Assembly (NCBI GenBank): GCA_021324735.1
Contig: JAJPIO010000014.1
Span: 62,001 to 126,000, forward strand
DNA from: Bacteroidota bacterium
Lineage (GTDB): Bacteria; Bacteroidota; Ignavibacteria; Palsa-1295
Reading direction: 5' to 3'
Length of the DNA stretch: 64,000 nucleotides
Made by a program: the position numbers and the translations under genes. Shown one piece after another: positions 58,921 through 64,000 of this stretch (position 1 is its first letter; each line of letters begins with the position of its first letter). Below the pieces are notes generated by a model. The model saw only the letters and a list, made by a program, of their open reading frames with translations. It made no database searches and was not told the origin of the DNA.

Positions 58921-58944
58921 GATGTGTCTCTAAAGACAAACATC
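58921..58944 (-). other. Hairpin in the leader of the accessory cassette
   Basis: GATGT-GTCT-CTAA-AGAC-AA-ACATC: a 9-bp stem with a two-base bulge, 19 bases upstream of the cassette's first ATG on its own strand. It may affect expression of the cassette. The remaining 200 bases to the transporter gene hold both promoters. Confidence 0.45.
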
Positions 58945-59170
58945 CCCCTCATGGCATAAGTCCCACCGCCGTGGGCCGGTAACGAGTTGCTGTAAATACC
59001 AGATGTCCATATGTATGGTGCGATTGTTCGATATATTGAAATAGTAGCAATTTGTCGGCAGAAAGTGTAAGGATTCAAAAGACAGACTGACTAGCGCTCT
59101 GGGTCTAGAGGTAGGCTGGCACCGGCTTTTGCATTTGTGGGGACGTTCTGCTTCGTAAATTGCGTCCTGC

Positions 59171-60511
59171 GTGACCACTCTTGCTGAAGTTTTCCTCGTA
59201 TTAATCCTGGTTCTGCTCAACGCCTTTTTTGTGACGGCTGAGTATGCCGCCGTAAAATTGCGTCTGGGTCAGATCGACGACCTCATCCACGATAAAGATC
59301 CGCGCGCGCTTGCCGCCAAGCGCGTGCAGGAGAATATCGATACATTCCTCTCGGCTACGCAGGTCGGCATTACGCTCGCCAGCCTGGCCTTAGGCTGGAT
59401 CGGCGAGCCGCTGATGGCCCGGCTGTTCGAGCCGGTCTTTAGCGTTTTTGCCTTTTCGCCGAATATCACGTTCGGTATCAGCTTCGGCATCGGCTTCCTG
59501 ATCCTGACCTCGCTTCATATCGTCCTGGGCGAGCAGGTCCCGAAGATCCTTGCGATCAATTACGAAGTAGATGTTGCGCTCGCGACCGCGCGTCCGCTCC
59601 ATTACTATTTCATGGTCTTTCGCCCCCTTATCTGGGGACTGAATAAAATGGTGGGCTTTGCCCTTAAAACCTTCGGACTTCCCAAAGCTTCCGAAGAGGG
59701 GGGCCACACGCGCGAAGAGCTGATCGGCGTGATACTCGAAGGGACGAAGCACGGCGTCGTCGAGCGCCGCGAGCGTACGATGCTCGAATCGCTCTTCGAA
59801 TTTCGCGAGAAGACCGTGCGCGAGATCATGGTGCACCGCTCGGAAGTCATTGCGATCGACCTCGATCTCGAGCCGCGCGAAATTCTTCGCATCATCGAAG
59901 AGGAGGGATATTCCCGTTTGCCGGTCTATCGCCACTCGCTGGATGAGATCGAAGGCGTGCTGCATGTAAAGGATATGCTTCCGGCGCTTTCGCAGCTCGA
60001 GCGAATGAGCGTGCCGAGCCATGAGACCGAGAAAGAATTCTTTGCACTGCTCGGGCGCAAGCTTCGTCCCGCAAAATTTGTGAGCGAGACGCAGCCCTTG
60101 CCCGATCTGCTCGTCGAATTTCAAAAGAACCGCGTGCACATGGGGATCGTCGTGAGCGAGCACGGGGGAGTGGAAGGCATTGTCACTCTGGAAGACATCC
60201 TGGAAGAGTTGGTCGGCGAGATACGCGATGAGTCGGACGTCGGCGAAATGCCGGACGTCATCGAAGCCGGCAATATTATCTATGTCGATCCGACGATGAC
60301 CGTCGCCGATTTCAACGCGCGCTTCGAAGGACGCCTGCCTGCCCTCGAAGAGAGCGGCGATTACCAAACGGTCTCCGGTTACGTGCAAAAACAAGCCGGA
60401 CGAATTCCCAACATCGGCGACACGATCGAAGCCAACGGCTTACGCTTTACCGTCACCCGTAAAAAGCGGCATAAGCTCGAACAACTACGAATTGACGTAA
60501 TTAAAAAATAA
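59171..60511 (+). CDS. CNNM/CorC-type transporter (hemolysin-related)
   Basis: A 446-residue protein with GTG start. Residues 1-190: DUF21 membrane domain (EVFLVLILVLLNAFFVTAEYAAVKLRLGQI, TQVGITLASLALGWIGEPLM). Residues about 210-340: paired CBS domains (VREIMVHRSEVIAIDLD, YSRLPVYRHSLDEIEGVLHVKDML, MGIVVSEHGGVEGIVTLEDILEELVGEI). C-terminal about 85: CorC/HlyC domain (NIIYVDPTMTVADFNARFEG, YQTVSGYVQKQAGRIPNIGDTIE). The family mediates Mg2+/Co2+ efflux; it does not lyse cells despite its old name. The gene is GC-rich, unlike the cassette next door. Confidence 0.94.
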   Translation: MTTLAEVFLVLILVLLNAFFVTAEYAAVKLRLGQIDDLIHDKDPRALAAKRVQENIDTFLSATQVGITLASLALGWIGEPLMARLFEPVFSVFAFSPNITFGISFGIGFLILTSLHIVLGEQVPKILAINYEVDVALATARPLHYYFMVFRPLIWGLNKMVGFALKTFGLPKASEEGGHTREELIGVILEGTKHGVVERRERTMLESLFEFREKTVREIMVHRSEVIAIDLDLEPREILRIIEEEGYSRLPVYRHSLDEIEGVLHVKDMLPALSQLERMSVPSHETEKEFFALLGRKLRPAKFVSETQPLPDLLVEFQKNRVHMGIVVSEHGGVEGIVTLEDILEELVGEIRDESDVGEMPDVIEAGNIIYVDPTMTVADFNARFEGRLPALEESGDYQTVSGYVQKQAGRIPNIGDTIEANGLRFTVTRKKRHKLEQLRIDVIKK

Positions 60512-60557
60512 GAATTAAGAAAGAATAGAAAAGGCCGGACGCGACAGAATAGAATCT

Positions 60558-60638
60558 GTCCCGAAGGGACCTAAGGTAATAGCCGGGGACGTAAGTCCCC
60601 GGAAGGAGAGTAATCAGTTGGATCAGCCCCGAAGGGGC
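60558..60638. repeat. Palindromic REP units left of the transposase gene
   Basis: Three palindromes in a row: GTCCCGAAGGGAC (60558-60570), CCGGGGACGTAAGTCCCCGG (60583-60602) and GCCCCGAAGGGGC (60626-60638). The first two are separated by CTAAGGTAATAG. Their mirror image appears on the other side of the transposase gene, so the gene sits between inverted pairs. Confidence 0.85.
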
Positions 60639-60649
60639 GAAAGAATCTC

Positions 60650-61093
60650 TCAGGCAAAAAAACGGTCATCAAATTCAATCGCACACATTTTAAACACCTC
60701 TCTCATTTCCTCTTCGTATGTTTTCTTACGATGATGAGCTTTCTGATTTCGTATATATCGCTCGGCTGAAGGAAGTGCAGTGTGGCTTACGCTAAACGCG
60801 CCATAGCCATCCTGCCACCGGAAATTTGCAAGAAGAGAGTCTCTTATCCACTTCGATGAGTTCGTTTTGATCGTTCGTACGACGTCTCTTATCGACTGCT
60901 CACGTCCCAACGAACACAGAAGGTGAATGTGGTCTGCTGTGCCGCCGGCCAGGAGCAATTTATTTTTTTCGGTTCTTAAGATTCCGCCGATATATGCATA
61001 GAGCCGTTCCTCCCATTCGGGAAGAATGATCGGTTGGCGTTCTTTAGTGCTCCAGATCAGGTGGTAATAGAGTGCTGCGTAGGAGGATGGCAT
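60650..61093 (-). CDS. REP-associated tyrosine transposase (IS200/IS605-like TnpA)
   Basis: A 147-residue Y1 transposase. The start AALYYHLIWSTKERQP is typical of IS200-like TnpA. LLLAGGTADHIHLLCSL holds the HUH-type metal motif (HIH), and the nucleophile tyrosine is in ERYIRNQKAHHRK. Length fits RAYT/IS200 enzymes. It is flanked by mirror-image palindromes that match the REP units these proteins act on. Likely domesticated or mobile; whether active cannot be read. Confidence 0.92.
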   Translation of the reverse strand: MPSSYAALYYHLIWSTKERQPIILPEWEERLYAYIGGILRTEKNKLLLAGGTADHIHLLCSLGREQSIRDVVRTIKTNSSKWIRDSLLANFRWQDGYGAFSVSHTALPSAERYIRNQKAHHRKKTYEEEMREVFKMCAIEFDDRFFA

Positions 61094-61123
61094 GGTAGGC
61101 TGTTCGGGAGGACCTTTTCTTTC

Positions 61124-61207
61124 GTCCCTTCGGGACTCTTAAACGTTGGGAGGTATATCGAACCGGGGGCTTACGCCCCCGGCTATTACCTTGTGTCCCT
61201 TCGGGAC
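61124..61207. repeat. Palindromic REP units right of the transposase gene
   Basis: GTCCCTTCGGGAC (61124-61136), CCGGGGGCTTACGCCCCCGG (61163-61182), CTATTACCTTGT spacer and GTCCCTTCGGGAC (61195-61207). The last two with their spacer are the reverse complement of the left-hand pair, with a few substitutions. Confidence 0.85.
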
Positions 61208-61251
61208 AATTCTTAGCTCCTAATTCTTATTTATTAATTCTTAATTACTAA

Positions 61252-62319
61252 TTACCTGACGATCACCAATTTCCGCATTTCGGTCATGTTCGGGGATGTA
61301 ATGCGGACGAAATAGGTGCCTGCGTCGAGCGAGCGCGGATCGATCGGCACGACGTTGATGCCGGCATCGGCGCGGCCATCCATGAGCATGCGGACGTTAT
61401 GTCCGAGCGCGTCCATCATCTCGATCCGCACCGGCTCGCTATTCGTCATGCTGTAGAAGAGTTGCGTCGGCTCGTTCGAAACCGGGTTTTGCGAGAATCG
61501 AATGCTGAGCGGATCCTCAGAATTGCTTGCTACGGAGTTATTGCCACCAGAAGCAACGAAATAAGAAGCGCTAACCGGTTGCTGATTGCCATTAGCCGAA
61601 ACATCGGCTCCGAATCCTTCGCGTGTTACCCAACGGAATATGTAGGACGTATCATGAATGTTGTTGCCGAGGAAGGAAGTCGTAGAGAGCTGGTTGGTCC
61701 GAATTCGGAGCGTTTGATGGGTGCCGCCGGTTGGTAGAATAAGCGTACCCCAACTATCGACCACCGATTGTGAGTTGATCGTCATCGACATTCCGGGCGG
61801 AAAATTCGGGGAGTTTATGGTAGGGGTACTATTCCATGTCTGTTGATACTCTAGCGGAAATTTAACATCCTGAAGAGGCGGCGTAAAGCTCAGGATCTTC
61901 ATTGCGGTCTGGCCGGTCTGGCCGACGATGCCGAGATCGTAGACTCCACTACTATTGATCTTTACATAGACGTAGGAGATCGTATCACCCGTCGCGTTTG
62001 CACTTTTTAGTACATGCGTAGCGGTCGCAAAGTCCGGATCGGTATTAAGCGGAGCCTGGCTCGGGCTAATGATCGTTGCCGATGCATTCGTCGCCTCTTG
62101 CGTGTAGGTCTTGCCGGTGAAATCCCACGTTTGGTTTACGCCATTCGTCGCCAAAACATTAACGAATTGCGATGGGGTGCTGGCAAGGAATGACGTGACA
62201 GTCCCGACTTCAGTAAATGAATTAATGTAGTCTCCCGAGCTTAGGGTAATTTGCGCATTCGAAGCTGCGCTTACGCCCATAAAGCCGAGAAATACTAAAA
62301 GTGTAGCAAGGTATTTCAT
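61252..62319 (-). CDS. T9SS-secreted protein
   Basis: ATG at 62319 (MKYLATLLVFLGFMGVSAASNAQ) gives a good signal peptide; the reading frame to 62466 has no likely start. The mature part (about 330 residues) is beta-rich with no known domain. The tail SIRFSQNPVSNEPTQLFYSM, PVRIEMMDALGHNVRMLMDG, LDAGTYFVRI is a T9SS sorting domain that closely matches the tail of the next gene (VHIALIDALGRNVRTLYDG), so the two tails share recent ancestry. Confidence 0.8.
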   Translation of the reverse strand: MKYLATLLVFLGFMGVSAASNAQITLSSGDYINSFTEVGTVTSFLASTPSQFVNVLATNGVNQTWDFTGKTYTQEATNASATIISPSQAPLNTDPDFATATHVLKSANATGDTISYVYVKINSSGVYDLGIVGQTGQTAMKILSFTPPLQDVKFPLEYQQTWNSTPTINSPNFPPGMSMTINSQSVVDSWGTLILPTGGTHQTLRIRTNQLSTTSFLGNNIHDTSYIFRWVTREGFGADVSANGNQQPVSASYFVASGGNNSVASNSEDPLSIRFSQNPVSNEPTQLFYSMTNSEPVRIEMMDALGHNVRMLMDGRADAGINVVPIDPRSLDAGTYFVRITSPNMTEMRKLVIVR

Positions 62320-62457
62320 ATTAACGGTTTTGTTTTCGGTGAGTATTTTCGCTGAGCATGACGGTAGGCTCAGCAGAGCAAATTGTGAACTCAAATATAA
62401 CGCTTTTATAACGGAAGTGCTTGCATCGGAACCTGCATACGTATGCGTAATAATGCA

Positions 62458-62483
62458 AAACCCCACACATTGTGCGGGGCTTT
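62458..62483 (-). terminator. Terminator after the BNR/sortilin-type T9SS gene
   Basis: AAGCCCCGCACAATGTGTGG type stem on the minus strand (GCCCC-x-CACA / TGTG-x-GGGG) followed by TTTTGC. It lies about 43 bases past the stop of the 62526-63803 gene and separates it from the next T9SS gene. Confidence 0.78.
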
Positions 62484-62525
62484 GAAGATCTAATGTTTTA
62501 TAGAATCAGTGTGCGATCGCAGGCT

Positions 62526-63803
62526 TTAGTGCTGGACCGCAAGCTTTTCCGTCGCTACGCCTTCCGACGTGGTAAGCTCGACGATATAGGAGCCGTTCGT
62601 GAACTGCGCCGGATCGATCTCGACCGAATTAAAGCCCGTGTTTGCCAACCCATCATACAGCGTCCGAACATTGCGGCCGAGTGCATCGATGAGCGCGATG
62701 TGCACGCTGCTGCTGTTTTTTAGCGTGAATGTAAGCTCCGTCGTTGTTGCGGCAGGATTGCTTGTCAGTGAAGCCTGGAGGGCTCCGTTTGCCCGATCGC
62801 TGTTTACAGATGCAAGCTGCGAGAGCGGGCGATACCATGCACCTTTACCGAACGTGCCAACCACCAGGTTATTACCCGAGATAGCGGCGGTCGTTACCCA
62901 ACTACCGGAGCTAGAACTGCTGGCTAATCCCTGATTGACTTGCCGCCACGATGCGCCGCCATTGTTCGAGAACGAAACTCCGCTATCGGATGCAATCACC
63001 AATGTGTTATTGGATGCAGTGAAATATTGTGGATTGGCGAGATTTAGGCTCGTGCTCGTCATTTTCGTCCACGTATTACCATTGTCGGTAGAGGCGTAGA
63101 CGTCATACGTAGCACCATTAGTGATGAGCGCGTAAAGGGTATTGCCGGAGGAGGCTAATCGAGCGGCTAAGCCAAGCGATGCTGAACTGCTCGCAAGAAG
63201 CGACCAGTGGGCACCCATATCAGTAGAACGATAGACACCAACAAACGGCACGATCGCAAAAAGCGTATTTCCGATCGCTGTCATATCCGTAACGCTCATT
63301 CCATTTCCGTTTAAGGACATTCCGACAGTATCCGGCGTCCAAGCGGTGCCCGGCTGCGACTGTTGGTAGACGCCGGCGCCTGTTCCGGCAAAAACAGTAG
63401 AGCCAACAGTAAGCATCGAGGTGGTAAATGCCTGAGCCGGAATGCCGGTGTTATCGGGATTCCACGTATGACCGAAATCAGCAGAGTAATAGAAGCCGGA
63501 CGAACTGGAAGAACCGACAATTGCAGTCGTTCCAATAACTCCGGCAGTGGATACTTGTATCGGCACGTTGGAGCTCAACAGCGTCCAGGTCTGGCCATTA
63601 TTGGTCGAGAGCCAGACGGAGTCGGGTTTCGAAAATCCTCCGCCAGCTACCATTCCGAGTGAGGAGGAGCCTAGCGCCGAAACGATCGTGTTGCCGATAC
63701 CGCTGGCCTGAACCCATTGGGAATACGCATCACCACGATAGAGACCAATAGACGCGACGGACAGAGCAATGCCAAAAATGAGATTTCTTATCAATGATTT
63801 CAT
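62526..63803 (-). CDS. T9SS-secreted protein with BNR/sortilin-like repeats
   Basis: A 425-residue protein with signal peptide MKSLIRNLIFGIALSVASIGLYRGDAYSQ. It has repeated Ser-x-Asp/Asn-x-Gly-x-x-Trp motifs (STNNGQTWTLL, SADFGHTWNPD, STDMGAHWSLL, STDNGNTWTKM, SNNGGASWRQV), which mark a beta-propeller of the BNR/VPS10 (sortilin) type, about residues 40-330. The end (SLTSNPAATTTELTFTL, VHIALIDALGRNVRTLYDG, FTNGSYIVEL) is a T9SS sorting domain. Probably a surface-exposed binding protein, not an enzyme. Confidence 0.88.
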   Translation of the reverse strand: MKSLIRNLIFGIALSVASIGLYRGDAYSQWVQASGIGNTIVSALGSSSLGMVAGGGFSKPDSVWLSTNNGQTWTLLSSNVPIQVSTAGVIGTTAIVGSSSSSGFYYSADFGHTWNPDNTGIPAQAFTTSMLTVGSTVFAGTGAGVYQQSQPGTAWTPDTVGMSLNGNGMSVTDMTAIGNTLFAIVPFVGVYRSTDMGAHWSLLASSSASLGLAARLASSGNTLYALITNGATYDVYASTDNGNTWTKMTSTSLNLANPQYFTASNNTLVIASDSGVSFSNNGGASWRQVNQGLASSSSSGSWVTTAAISGNNLVVGTFGKGAWYRPLSQLASVNSDRANGALQASLTSNPAATTTELTFTLKNSSSVHIALIDALGRNVRTLYDGLANTGFNSVEIDPAQFTNGSYIVELTTSEGVATEKLAVQH

Positions 63804-63929
63804 GTGAGATTAGGATTTAGAGCTAAAAAATTGACGACAATCCGTACAAATATAGCATTTTCAGACGCAGTTGCAATAGGTACGTCCTTGCCCTTCCATG
63901 AATTATTTGTTACCGGGGCCTAGCAAGCA

Positions 63930-64000
63930 TCAACGGTCTATAAAAATTCTTTGTGATACCGAATAGGTGGGTGTTGTGATCCGAGCAAAATAAACGCCAC
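63930..64000 (-). CDS. 3' end of another T9SS cargo gene, cut by the window edge
   Basis: On the minus strand the last codons read GVYFARITTPTYSVSQRIFI then DR and a TGA at 63932-63930. GVYFARI followed by a hydrophobic strand is the typical end of a T9SS sorting domain. Only 23 codons are in the window; the body is outside. It shows three T9SS cargo genes in a row. Confidence 0.72.
   Translation of the reverse strand, partial: GVYFARITTPTYSVSQRIFIDR

Noticed and set aside
59390-60394. 334-codon minus-strand frame opposite the CNNM gene
   Set aside because: Antisense to a certain gene; His/Asp-rich composition is the mirror of the real frame.

Overview
The window looks like chromosomal DNA of an uncultured member of the FCB (Bacteroidota/Chlorobiota) group, most like the Kapabacteria/Ignavibacteria side of it. 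Six proteins end in a type IX secretion (T9SS) sorting domain (one is cut by the right edge). Several predicted lipoproteins carry Bacteroidota-style signal peptides. Shine-Dalgarno (SD) sequences are strong before some genes and absent before others. A complete 2-oxoacid:ferredoxin oxidoreductase operon and c-type cytochrome lipoproteins suggest a facultative or ferredoxin-based metabolism. The taxonomic call is inference; there is no rRNA gene in the window.

Layout. 1-1128: 3' part of an ECF sigma factor and its zinc anti-sigma factor. 1132-5950: gyrB, an exported unknown and a T9SS cargo. 6118-16938: small accessory and envelope genes (DinB, DUF2156, two paralogous lipoproteins around a pentapeptide-repeat gene, DUF4389, DUF2231-like, TPR protein, HU preceded by a probable unannotated small gene, FN3 lipoprotein). 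17096-19212: lipoprotein and a DUF1573-cytochrome c fusion. 19594-24058: porGAB plus a GltD-ferredoxin fusion. 24030-28132: TMEM175-like channel, acetyl-CoA synthetase, CHAD and OsmC proteins. 28238-31777: phosphate regulon, phoU-pstB divergent from phoB-phoR across a shared control region with a duplicated motif. 31822-37564: DUF2461, secD, secF, a STAS protein and a T9SS cargo. 37610-40972: comF, uvrB, miaE-like. 41040-46594: TauE/SafE pair, then an M16 peptidase / nitronate monooxygenase / DUF6886 operon with TAATG junctions. 46762-49711: lexA with a small partner gene, and a TIR-TolB-TPR protein. 49775-55841: T9SS cargo, small membrane protein, a large FAD/Fe-S dehydrogenase, an M24 peptidase-like protein and a cytochrome c lipoprotein. 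56206-58944: an AT-richer accessory island with a cluster of 68-bp repeats and a two-gene cassette (DGQHR/DndB-like protein plus a protein ending in a HEPN-type R-x4-H motif). 59171-60511: CNNM/CorC transporter. 60558-61207: a REP-associated transposase gene flanked by mirror-image palindromes. 61252-64000: three T9SS cargo genes in a row.

The best candidate for an undescribed system is the 56676-58902 cassette: a DGQHR-type protein directly upstream of a HEPN-motif protein, four bases apart, in lower-GC DNA between housekeeping genes and next to a repeat cluster. Other useful points are the doubled TGTTAC-N6-GTTAAG motif between the divergent phosphate promoters, the 57-codon SD-led gene before HU, and the candidate GGTAC operators at lexA. 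All functional calls rest on reading motifs; no database search was run.
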